NCBI GenBank assembly: GCA_023453665.1
Contig: JAEXTA010000089.1
Span: 1-64,000, forward strand
DNA from: Bacteroidota bacterium
GTDB lineage: Bacteria; Bacteroidota; Ignavibacteria; Ignavibacteriales; Ignavibacteriaceae
Reading direction: 5' to 3'
DNA: 64,000 nucleotides
Part shown: positions 16,167-24,328 of the stretch, one piece after another
How the letters are laid out: each line of letters starts with the position of its first letter
Numbering within the stretch: position 1 is the stretch's first letter
Notes under the pieces: model-generated
The model's database searches: none
What the model saw: the letters and a program-made list of their open reading frames with translations, nothing else
Told to the model about the DNA's origin: nothing
Made by a program: the position numbers and the translations under genes

Positions 16167-17795
16167 ATGGAAGAAATAAAATCATTTCTAAAAAATCCGT
16201 CAAAGCTTTACGGTGTTTTGCTGATCTTTCTCACAACACTTGTATTTCTTTCATCTCTTGGTTATGAATTTGTTTTTCTTGATGACACATCAATTGTTTA
16301 CGATGATTACGGGAGAATCTCTTCTTTAGATAAGATCCCCGAAACATTCACATCAAATTATCTTGGCGGACACTATTACAGACCGTTTACTGTTATTACA
16401 TTCATACTTAATGCTGTTGTTTCAGGGCAGCATCCGTTCTCATATCACTTAGTTAACCTTCTTCTTCATGTTCTTACATCATTTTTTGTCTACCGGATTT
16501 TATTACTTGCGGGCAATAAAGAATTTATTTCAGCACTCGCTGCAATGATATATGGTTTGTCTGCAATTCATATAAATGCTGTAGGCTGGATGGCAGGTCG
16601 CGCTGATCTGCTTGCAGGATTTTTCGGTTCAGCAGCATTTTTATTTTTATTGAAGTATAAATCGGAAAAAAATATCAGGAATATATTAGCCTCGCTTATG
16701 TGTATTCTGCTCGCAGTATTATCTAAAGAATCCGCAATTGTACTTCCTTTTATTTTTTCCGCTTACCTGTTATTTAGTAAAGATGTTGAAACAAAAAGGA
16801 AGCTCGTTGCTTCAATCGTTTTTTTACTTGTTGTAATTTTCTATCTGTTACTAAGAAATTTTGTTTCAGATACTGTAAGAACTGACACGATTGCATTAAG
16901 TACATTCTTTATAAACCTGAGAGTTTTACCGGAGACATTAACCAAATTTTTATTTCCGTTTAATATTGATGTACTTCCAGATTTCAGTCCGATTACAACT
17001 TCCGCCGGAGTGATAATAATAATTGCTGTATTATTGATTCCGTTTTTAATGAAAGATATAAACAGGAAAATTTATTATGCCGGAATAATTTCTTTTTTTC
17101 TTTTGATGATACCGGGTATGTTTTTCAGAACTATGTCGCTTGATGGTTTTTATTACTGGGATTGCAGATCATATCTTCCTCTTTCCGCAATGATCTTTCC
17201 TGTTTCCGAGATACTTAAGAGCCTAAGTCACAGATATGAACAGAAGAAAGTTCACAATCTTGGATATGTTTATGTTTTTGTTCTTGCTCTCGGAACTATT
17301 TATCACCTTCAAAAATACAGCGACGGAAAAACATTATGGGAAAATGTGATTGAAGACTATCCCCGGAGATATCTTTCATACATTGGATTATTTAATTACA
17401 ACAATCATTACAAAAACTTCTCCGAAGCAGAAAAAAACCTGAAAAAAGCTTTGGAAATAAACCCCTCAAATGTACAGTATAGAATTCTTCAGATTAATTT
17501 TTACAAATCACAACACAACTATGAAAAAGCATTACAATCCGTTGTAGAGGGATTAAAGTATGACAAAGAAAATATCCCCCTTACACAGCAATTAATAAAA
17601 CTTGCTGGTATGACTGACAACAATTTGCTGTTAACTGAAATATTGTTTAGGGAGACTAAGAATAAAAAATATTATGCGGGTTTAAAGGGACTTTTTGAAC
17701 AGGAACTTATAATTGCAAAGCAGGAAAACGATTCTGCTTCATATAATTTCTATAACACACTTATTGAAAAAACGGACAGCATTCCGGGGAATTAA
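16167..17795 (+). CDS. TMTC-like membrane glycosyltransferase with C-terminal TPRs
   Basis: This 542-residue protein begins with a membrane helix and a large extracytoplasmic loop containing FVFLDDTSIVYDD, which has the acidic pair expected for a GT-C fold mannosyltransferase. HYYRPFTVITFILN and HLVNLLLHVLTSFFVYRIL follow; about ten membrane helices extend to residue 375. The last 150 residues hold at least two TPR-like units (AEKNLKKALEINPSNVQYR and YEKALQSVVEGLKYDKEN). TMTC-type proteins O-mannosylate exported proteins; the donor and acceptor here are unknown. AAGGAG abuts the ATG with no spacing, which is unusual, but no better start exists nearby. Confidence 0.8.
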   Translation: MEEIKSFLKNPSKLYGVLLIFLTTLVFLSSLGYEFVFLDDTSIVYDDYGRISSLDKIPETFTSNYLGGHYYRPFTVITFILNAVVSGQHPFSYHLVNLLLHVLTSFFVYRILLLAGNKEFISALAAMIYGLSAIHINAVGWMAGRADLLAGFFGSAAFLFLLKYKSEKNIRNILASLMCILLAVLSKESAIVLPFIFSAYLLFSKDVETKRKLVASIVFLLVVIFYLLLRNFVSDTVRTDTIALSTFFINLRVLPETLTKFLFPFNIDVLPDFSPITTSAGVIIIIAVLLIPFLMKDINRKIYYAGIISFFLLMIPGMFFRTMSLDGFYYWDCRSYLPLSAMIFPVSEILKSLSHRYEQKKVHNLGYVYVFVLALGTIYHLQKYSDGKTLWENVIEDYPRRYLSYIGLFNYNNHYKNFSEAEKNLKKALEINPSNVQYRILQINFYKSQHNYEKALQSVVEGLKYDKENIPLTQQLIKLAGMTDNNLLLTEILFRETKNKKYYAGLKGLFEQELIIAKQENDSASYNFYNTLIEKTDSIPGN

Positions 17796-18607
17796 CGATT
17801 CACGAATTTCTTCTTAAAGCCAAGGCTAACAGCATCACGCACAGCAAGTTTATCACCTTCAGAAAGATCAGTAAAATTCATATCTGAATCGGCGTCGGGA
17901 TCAATTATGGAATACATAATATCTTTTTCATTTTTGCTGTGACCTAACCCGAGTGCATGTCCAAGTTCATGAATGATTGTGTTTTTGATTTCACCTTCAG
18001 TAACGGGTTTATTATTAAACTTCAAAAGACTAATCTGAATATCTGCAAACTTGATCTGTTTTTTCTGATTGGTTTCGTACTCGGTAAGTCCCAGGTAATT
18101 CTCGTCATATTTTTCCATAAGATTATGAATAAACCGAATACTTATATCTGCATTTTCAGAAGAAGATGTTTTTACAAACTTTATTCTGCTGTCGGCTTTC
18201 TTCCAGTGATTGAAGGCGTATTCAATAAAGTCGGCGTATTTCTTTTTAAAATATTTTGATGATGTTGGTTTAACATAAACTTTTAACGGCCAATGATTTT
18301 CTGTCCAGTGTTTACCATCCCACAAAGAGTTTTTCGATTTGTCAATTCTGAAATAATTTTTGCTCTCAGTTTCTTTTTTGTTTTTAGTATCTGAATAATT
18401 CTTATCCGGAGTTTTTTCATCATACCCGGTTTCTTTTTTCCTGTCATCATAATAACTTTTGCGGGCGTGCTCATCTTCCCGGATAACAGCACTGTTTCCC
18501 GCATCAGCTTTTATGTTTCTTGAAACCTGTGCATGGTTTTGTTTCGGGAAAAGCAGAAGAAACAGAAGCAGAAATCCGAATGAAATATTTTTTAGTCTGT
18601 AAATCAT
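17792..18607 (-). CDS. matrixin-type (M10A) zinc metalloprotease, exported
   Basis: The 271-residue protein has a signal peptide (LLLFLLLFPKQNHA) and a hydrophilic, lysine-rich region of about 70 residues. A metzincin catalytic domain follows: IIHELGHALGLGHS (His213, Glu214, His217, His223) and the Met-turn IMYSII (Met231). This is the HExxHxxGxxH zinc site of matrixins. The hydrophilic stretch may be a propeptide or linker; no cysteine switch is visible. Its stop codon overlaps the stop of the preceding convergent gene by three bases. The protease probably acts outside the cell on proteins. Confidence 0.88.
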   Translation of the reverse strand: MIYRLKNISFGFLLLFLLLFPKQNHAQVSRNIKADAGNSAVIREDEHARKSYYDDRKKETGYDEKTPDKNYSDTKNKKETESKNYFRIDKSKNSLWDGKHWTENHWPLKVYVKPTSSKYFKKKYADFIEYAFNHWKKADSRIKFVKTSSSENADISIRFIHNLMEKYDENYLGLTEYETNQKKQIKFADIQISLLKFNNKPVTEGEIKNTIIHELGHALGLGHSKNEKDIMYSIIDPDADSDMNFTDLSEGDKLAVRDAVSLGFKKKFVNR

Positions 18608-18797
18608 TTACCTGTTTTGCTCATAAAAATTTTTGACCTTGTTGAGCATAATTAAAAGAGAATTAAAATTCCAGAGAAATATTATGGAAAGATTGAATCC
18701 CCCAAAACGGGAAATGAATAGTTTACTTTTAGTATATTGAACCACAAATTTTTAAACAATCCAAAGAATATCTTAAATAAACAAAAGGAGTATTATT

Positions 18798-19226
18798 ATG
18801 CCGATCAGGAGTGCAGCCGCTGAGTGGCGCGGAGATCTCAAAGGCGGTAAAGGAAATCTTACCACCGACAGTAAAGTGCTTAACAAAAATGAATATAATT
18901 TTATTTCAAGGTTTGATTCCGGAACAGTTACAAATCCCGAAGAATTGCTCGGTGCGTCACATGCAGGGTGTTTTACCATGGCACTTGCGAATGCTTTGTC
19001 AAATGATGGATTTAAAGTGAACTTAATTTCAACGGTAGATAAAGTTCATCTTGAAAAGGGAGATGCCGGATTTAGTATTTCGAAGATCGAGATAAGTACT
19101 GAAGGTGATGTTGAAGGTATAGATGCGACAAAGTTTAATGAGTATGCAGAAAAAACAAAAACTGCATGTATTATTTCGCGCGCGCTCTCAAGCGTTCCAA
19201 TGACATTAAGTGTAAAGTTAAAATAG
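18798..19226 (+). CDS. osmC: OsmC family peroxiredoxin
   Basis: This 142-residue protein matches OsmC: AAEWRGDLKGGKGNL at the N-terminus, the peroxidatic Cys in ASHAGCFTMALANAL, and the resolving Cys in KTACIISRALSS. OsmC reduces organic hydroperoxides, using dithiols as donor. AAAGGAG stands at proper distance from the ATG. It is monocistronic, ending in a strong hairpin shared with the convergent acetyltransferase gene. Confidence 0.93.
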   Translation: MPIRSAAAEWRGDLKGGKGNLTTDSKVLNKNEYNFISRFDSGTVTNPEELLGASHAGCFTMALANALSNDGFKVNLISTVDKVHLEKGDAGFSISKIEISTEGDVEGIDATKFNEYAEKTKTACIISRALSSVPMTLSVKLK

Positions 19227-19233
19227 TTATTTA

Positions 19234-19262
19234 ACCTCCGCAGTTTAAAAAGCTGCGGAGGT
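19234..19262. terminator. bidirectional hairpin between osmC and the GNAT gene
   Basis: A perfect 10-base stem, ACCTCCGCAG/CTGCGGAGGT, with a 9-base loop lies between the two convergent genes. GTTCTATT follows on the + strand and AAATAACT on the minus strand, so the U-run is weak on both sides. Confidence 0.7.
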
Positions 19263-19268
19263 GTTCTA

Positions 19269-19553
19269 TTATGCTCTTGTTATAAGTTCTTTATACTTTT
19301 CATTTTTATTTATGAATGAAGATACGTAGGAACATGTAGGTATCACAGTAAGATTTTTCTCATGAGCAAAAGTCAAAGCCCGCTCAACTATCAAAGCGGC
19401 AATTCCTTTTCCTCTTAATTCGTTTGGTACATATGTAGATCTTAAATCGATTGTCCCGGTATCTTTCATAAAATATCTGAGGTATGCTTCCCTGCCTTCT
19501 ATAGTACAATAAAATTTATGATTTTTTTCGTCGTGAAATATTTCGGGCTTCAT
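19269..19553 (-). CDS. GNAT-like N-acetyltransferase, short YidJ type
   Basis: The ATG at 19553 (MKPEIFHDEKNHKFYCTI) is chosen; the upstream TTG at 19580 lacks support. The 94-residue protein is the compact form of the GNAT fold (PF14542): IDLRSTYVPNELRGKGIAALIVERALTFA contains the acetyl-CoA binding RGKGIA segment, followed by IPTCSYVSSFINKN. These small proteins are often called Gcn5-related or YidJ-like; their substrates are unknown. It is transcribed alone on the minus strand. Confidence 0.88.
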   Translation of the reverse strand: MKPEIFHDEKNHKFYCTIEGREAYLRYFMKDTGTIDLRSTYVPNELRGKGIAALIVERALTFAHEKNLTVIPTCSYVSSFINKNEKYKELITRA

Positions 19554-20035
19554 TATTTCTTTCTGATTTTTCGTGTGCAAAAATAATGAAATTCCTGTTC
19601 AGAAATATTCGCCCGTATACGACTAATTTTTACATACTTCTGTTGTTTTTCTGATTACACAATGCGTCTAATAATTTTTAATTGCTTTTTTTCTGTGGAA
19701 TAGTATTTGTACTTAACTGTCCTGGTTTTTCATAAGGCAACGGTATTTGTGAAAGAAACAATATTTATTTAATATTCCGGCGAGTTTTCAACTGTCCATA
19801 TTCAGCCAGAATAAAATATTCACTACCCGGTTTTTCAATTATTTCGTTATTCAGTTAGAGTTTTTATAAAAGATTGCCTGTGGTTTTTTACCTGCTACTC
19901 TTTGTTCGTTTTTATTCTGTGCAATTGTAATTAATTATAAAATTAATTTAAACCAGGAGTAAATTTTACGGCTTCTATATATGCACTTTTAGAATTTTAT
20001 AACACAATTATTCTTATCTATTCAAAGGTATTTTT
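19554..20035. other. 482-base intergenic region without recognised features
   Basis: This AT-rich stretch separates the GNAT gene from the lipoprotein gene and must hold the promoters of both. No open frame, repeat, RNA gene or hairpin of note was found in it. Confidence 0.5.
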
Positions 20036-20464
20036 ATGAGAACACTTTTAAGAATCTTCATTCTGCTTCTTGCCCCGGTACTGGTTTCGTGTTCAAATTG
20101 TAAGATAACTAAAAGCGAAGAGACCAATAACAATCAGACGAACCCAACTACTACTACACCAAATATTTCTGTAGTTACAGCAACAATTAATGAAGTTCAA
20201 TTTAACAGCGAGACTGATTATAAAATAAAAGCCGATATTACTACAGTTGAAGCAACCGATCGTTTACCCAGTATGGCAGTCAGCGGCAGCGAATATACAC
20301 TCATACCTAATTTCCGATATGAAGATAACCAGTTAATCGAAAGTGATGTGAATGAATCTTTAAAAAAACTCGGCAGATTATCATCAGGTAAAAAGTTTAA
20401 AGCCGAAATTTCATATGAGTATCAAAAAGGATGGTTTATCCAGAAAATATTAAGTATGGATTAG
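20036..20464 (+). CDS. small lipoprotein of unknown function
   Basis: The 142-residue protein has a lipoprotein signal (LLRIFILLLAPVLVSCSNC; Cys19). A Thr/Asn-rich linker (NNNQTNPTTTTPN) follows, then a beta-rich domain of about 90 residues with no family match. AAAGG precedes the ATG. It is probably co-transcribed with the large propeller protein 45 bases downstream, so an envelope role near that protein's secretion or anchoring is possible but only inferred. Confidence 0.7.
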   Translation: MRTLLRIFILLLAPVLVSCSNCKITKSEETNNNQTNPTTTTPNISVVTATINEVQFNSETDYKIKADITTVEATDRLPSMAVSGSEYTLIPNFRYEDNQLIESDVNESLKKLGRLSSGKKFKAEISYEYQKGWFIQKILSMD

Positions 20465-20509
20465 TGAAGGTTACATTGATTGATTTTTTAATTTATTAAG
20501 AGGTATAAA

Positions 20510-23500
20510 ATGAAAAAAAATCTGTTACTTTATTTTGTGCTTATTGTCATTACTTCGGGGTTCTTTTACTTTCAATCTGATAAACAAAGTTTTACTATGG
20601 AAGATTTCCGTCAATTCAGAATTGAAAAGAAAAAAGAAAAATCAAAATTAAAATATGATCAACCCGACAAAGCAATGTTGTGGTATTACGAACAGCGTGC
20701 ATACCCCAATAATTTTATTCCTGAAAGATGGCAGGAAGAGGCAATGGATCACATAAGCCGAAATAATATTTCTCCTGCTAACTCACCAGCTGCATTAAGC
20801 TGGTCTCAATTAGGTCCCGGAAATATCGGAGGCAGAATTCGTTCAATAGCCGTACACCCAACAGATCCAAATACAGTATATATTGGAGCGGTTGCCGGAG
20901 GTGTATGGAAATCAGTTAACGGCGGAACAACCTGGACTGCTTTACACGATTTTATGGAAAATATCGCAGTATGTGCTTTGGTTATTGATCCCGATAATCC
21001 GAATACGATTTATGCAGGAACGGGAGAAGGATTTTTTAATCTTGACGCTATACGTGGTGCAGGAATTTTTAAATCAGTAGATGCCGGAGCTACCTGGTCA
21101 AAATTATCTTCTACAGACAATGCTAATTTTTATTATGTAAATAAACTTGAGTATGATAACACAAATAATGTTCTGTACGCTGCAACACGTAAAGGATTGT
21201 TTTCTTCATCAAACGGCGGTTCAACTTTCGGCGGTTTGTTAACCGGTACTGGTGGTGCAGATATCCATTGTACTGATGTTGAAATAGCTTATACATCACC
21301 TGTTACTGTTTATGCAACATTCGGATTATTTAATCAATCTGAGATCTGGCGTAGTACAAATGCAGGAAGTTCATTTGCATTTAATTATGGTTTAACCGGT
21401 GCGGGAAGAATTGAAATGGCAGTTTCAAAATCAAATCCACTTGTAGCTTATGCATCTTTTATGGATTTAAGTACTAATGGCACAGGCGCAATGGCTTATA
21501 CAACGAATGGCGGAAATTTATGGGGACCGAGAACAATACCAGGTCCATCATTTGCCGGTGCTTCTACCTATACAGGCAGCCAGGCATGGTATGATAATAT
21601 ACTTACAGTCGATCCTGATAATGCAAATAATGTTTTAGCAGGCGGTATCGATAACTGGAAGTCAACAAATGGCGGATCTAACTGGACACAGAAAACGAAC
21701 TGGTACTCACAAAGCGGCGCTCCACCTTACGCACATGCTGATCAGCATGTTTATGCTTTCGCTCCATCAAATTCAAGTATTGTATATCTTGGTAATGACG
21801 GCGGTATTTACAGATCGAACAATAAAGGCGAAACCTGGTCTTCATTAAATAATAATTTATTTATTACACAGTTTTATTACGGCACAACAAATCCGAGCGG
21901 AACTGTTTATGCAGGTGGTACTCAGGATAATGGAACTTTAAGAACAACAGGTTCAACTAACTGGTCTGAAATTCTTGGTGGTGACGGAGGTGCAACTGAA
22001 ATCGATTTCAATAATCCAAATAACATTTATATGGAATATGTAAACCTCGCTTTCTTCAAATCAACAGATGGCGGGTCATCTTTCTTTAAAGCGATGACAG
22101 GAATTCCAACAGGTCCAAATTTTTACGACGGCACTACGGACAGAACACAATTTATTTCACCATTCTCAATGGATCCGAATAATTCAAGTACAATTGTTGC
22201 CGGAACATATCGCGTATGGCGAACAACAAATGGTGCAGGTAACTGGACAGCGATTAGTACTGACCTTACGGGTGACGGATCGGGTGGTTCCGGAGCTACC
22301 ATTTCTACTGTTATTGTGGCTAAAGGTAATTCAAGTGTAATTTATGCCGGATGTACAAACGGAAGAGTTCAGGTTACCACAAACGGAGGTACGAACTGGA
22401 CATTAAGAAATTCAGGTTTACCTAATTTAAGTGTTACAAAAATTGCAACCGATCCTAATAACCCCGCAGTAGCATATGTTACTTTCTCCGGTTATACGGC
22501 CGGATCAAAAATTTATAAAACAGTTAACTATGGTCAGAACTGGACGAACATTTCCAGCAATCTTCCGAACCTGCCGACGAATTGTGTATTAGTTAATCCT
22601 GCTAACGGAAATAATATTTTTGTCGGGACTGATCTTGGAATTTTCTCTACCGAAAACGGCGGAAGTTCCTGGGTTCAGGATGCTAATGGAATGGCAAATG
22701 TTCCTGTGTTAGATCTTGATTACCGCGCAAGTGATAATAAAATATTTGCCGCAACACATGGCAGAAGCATGTACTCAGCCACCTTAGGTGGAGGCGGCGG
22801 ATCCCAAATCACATTAATGCAGCAGGGTTTTGATCAGGCTTTTCCTCCTGCAGGATGGACAACTCAGATATTAAATTCATCTTATACCTGGCAGCAGGGT
22901 AATCCTCAGGGAAATAATTTTAATCAGATAGATCCTTCAAGCACTAACTCGGCTATATGTCCCTGGGTTGCTCAGAATCAAAACGAATGGTTAATTTCGC
23001 CAACATTTGAATTAGGCAGCGGAAGTGCATACATAGAATTTTACGCTGCATACAGCACTCAATGGTTATCTGCCGCAACACTAAAGCTGAACATCTCTAC
23101 TAATGGAGGTTCCGTCTGGCAGGAAATCTGGTCTGCAGAAAATGACGGACAGGCTTTCATGTGGCGTCAGAAGAGTGTTGATCTTTCTGCATACTCTAAC
23201 AGGTCAAATCTGAAACTTGGCTGGCAATATGTTGGTAACGATGGTGATCTTGTTGGATTAGATGGAATTAAACTAGTTGGATTCCCAACTTCAGTGGAAG
23301 AAATAAACAGTGAAATACCCGATGAATTTGAATTATCCCAGAACTATCCGAATCCATTTAATCCATCAACTAAATTCAAATATTCTTTGCCTGAAGGGAG
23401 ACATGTTAAGATCATCATTTATAATATAAACGGCGAAAGGATTACCGAACTTGTAAATAATTTCCAAAATGCCGGTACATATGAGGCAACCTGGAACGGC

Positions 23501-23599
23501 AGGAATGATCTGAACCAACAGGTTGCAAGCGGTACTTACATTTATTCAGTAACAGCAGGAGACTTTGTACAGACAAAGAAAATGATCCTGCTTAAGTAG
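20510..23599 (+). CDS. beta-propeller (BNR/sortilin-like) T9SS cargo protein
   Basis: The 1029-residue protein starts with a signal/anchor helix and a charged stretch. A long beta-propeller region (about residues 95-755) of BNR/VPS10-like repeats follows, such as GGVWKSVNGGTTW, GIFKSVDAGATW and GIYRSNNKGETWSS. Then comes a jelly-roll-like domain opening with GFDQAFPPAGWTTQI and a T9SS sorting domain (NYPNPFNPSTKFKY..KKMILLK). Similar proteins are annotated as sialidase-like or glycosyl hydrolases, but enzymatic residues are not evident and a binding role is equally likely. The last 268 residues closely match those of the subtilase encoded 0.7 kb downstream. Confidence 0.85.
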   Translation: MKKNLLLYFVLIVITSGFFYFQSDKQSFTMEDFRQFRIEKKKEKSKLKYDQPDKAMLWYYEQRAYPNNFIPERWQEEAMDHISRNNISPANSPAALSWSQLGPGNIGGRIRSIAVHPTDPNTVYIGAVAGGVWKSVNGGTTWTALHDFMENIAVCALVIDPDNPNTIYAGTGEGFFNLDAIRGAGIFKSVDAGATWSKLSSTDNANFYYVNKLEYDNTNNVLYAATRKGLFSSSNGGSTFGGLLTGTGGADIHCTDVEIAYTSPVTVYATFGLFNQSEIWRSTNAGSSFAFNYGLTGAGRIEMAVSKSNPLVAYASFMDLSTNGTGAMAYTTNGGNLWGPRTIPGPSFAGASTYTGSQAWYDNILTVDPDNANNVLAGGIDNWKSTNGGSNWTQKTNWYSQSGAPPYAHADQHVYAFAPSNSSIVYLGNDGGIYRSNNKGETWSSLNNNLFITQFYYGTTNPSGTVYAGGTQDNGTLRTTGSTNWSEILGGDGGATEIDFNNPNNIYMEYVNLAFFKSTDGGSSFFKAMTGIPTGPNFYDGTTDRTQFISPFSMDPNNSSTIVAGTYRVWRTTNGAGNWTAISTDLTGDGSGGSGATISTVIVAKGNSSVIYAGCTNGRVQVTTNGGTNWTLRNSGLPNLSVTKIATDPNNPAVAYVTFSGYTAGSKIYKTVNYGQNWTNISSNLPNLPTNCVLVNPANGNNIFVGTDLGIFSTENGGSSWVQDANGMANVPVLDLDYRASDNKIFAATHGRSMYSATLGGGGGSQITLMQQGFDQAFPPAGWTTQILNSSYTWQQGNPQGNNFNQIDPSSTNSAICPWVAQNQNEWLISPTFELGSGSAYIEFYAAYSTQWLSAATLKLNISTNGGSVWQEIWSAENDGQAFMWRQKSVDLSAYSNRSNLKLGWQYVGNDGDLVGLDGIKLVGFPTSVEEINSEIPDEFELSQNYPNPFNPSTKFKYSLPEGRHVKIIIYNINGERITELVNNFQNAGTYEATWNGRNDLNQQVASGTYIYSVTAGDFVQTKKMILLK

Positions 23600-23623
23600 T
23601 ATTCATTCGTTTCAATAATGTTT

Positions 23624-23648
23624 AGAGGCTGTCTCTCCGGCAGCCTCT
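23624..23648 (+). terminator. hairpin after the propeller gene
   Basis: The stem AGAGGCTG/CAGCCTCT (8 pairs) with a 9-base loop follows 24 bases after the stop codon; TAATTC follows, so the T-run is weak. It resembles the hairpin after the subtilase gene. Confidence 0.55.
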
Positions 23649-23941
23649 TAATTCAATAACTTTAATTATAAAGATTGGGGAAGATAGATCAGGGCGAACT
23701 ATCAACACAATCTTTTAGTAGTAATTTCTAAATAGAATGCATTGACCTCCAAATAATTGAGCTTCTTTTTTAAGTTCTTACGCATGTACAGTTAGCGTGT
23801 TCAACTTTTCATTTCGTTCAAAATGAAGTTGTAGTCTTATTTCTTTCCAATGTTCCTGGTTAGTTTTAAAAGTACTTTCGCAATACAATATCAGTTAAAT
23901 GAACTTTTTATTAACTAAATATTTACTAATCAAGGGTACCT
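23649..23941. other. intergenic leader before the I9-like gene
   Basis: This AT-rich stretch lies between the propeller gene and the I9-like gene. It has an imperfect hairpin at 23802-23832 (CAACTT...AAGTTG arms with a bulge) and otherwise no recognised feature. A promoter for the 23942 gene is expected here but no clear box was found. Confidence 0.4.
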
Positions 23942-24310
23942 ATGAAAAAATCAACAAAAAAAATATTATCAACTTTTTCATTAATGTTCATGTTGTTGGG
24001 ATTACCAATGTTGAATATTAACTGTTCCGGTTCTGCCGAGTTTATGCCCGAAAAAATGGATACTCCGCTTCAGCAAAAAATAAGAAGTGTAGAAGAAGAT
24101 AATTCCAACTCCATTATCCAGTTCACCGGCAAAACAAAAGAGGATATGTCTTCTGAAATGAAAAAAGAATTGGAGTCAAAAGGCATAATCATTTCAAGTG
24201 TTGTAACGAATATTTTTACTGCTTCAGGAACAGCATCGGCAATAAAAGAAATTTCCAATTGTGAATTTGTTATTTACATGGAATTAGCAAGAACATTAGA
24301 TATTAAATAA
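23942..24310 (+). CDS. small exported protein with an inhibitor-I9/propeptide-like domain
   Basis: The 122-residue protein has an N-terminal hydrophobic signal and a possible lipobox Cys (LNINCSGS). The mature part reads IIQFTGKTKEDMSSEMKKEL, then a K-G-x-hydrophobic turn (ESKGIIISSVVTNIFTASG), then ASAIKEISNCEFVIYMELA. This beta-alpha-beta-beta-alpha-beta pattern resembles the inhibitor I9/subtilisin propeptide fold. The assignment is by eye. A subtilisin-type protease gene starts 18 bases downstream, so the likely role is a chaperone or inhibitor of that protease acting in trans. The protease also has its own propeptide-like region. Confidence 0.6.
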   Translation: MKKSTKKILSTFSLMFMLLGLPMLNINCSGSAEFMPEKMDTPLQQKIRSVEEDNSNSIIQFTGKTKEDMSSEMKKELESKGIIISSVVTNIFTASGTASAIKEISNCEFVIYMELARTLDIK

Positions 24311-24328
24311 CTATCCAAAGGAATGTAT

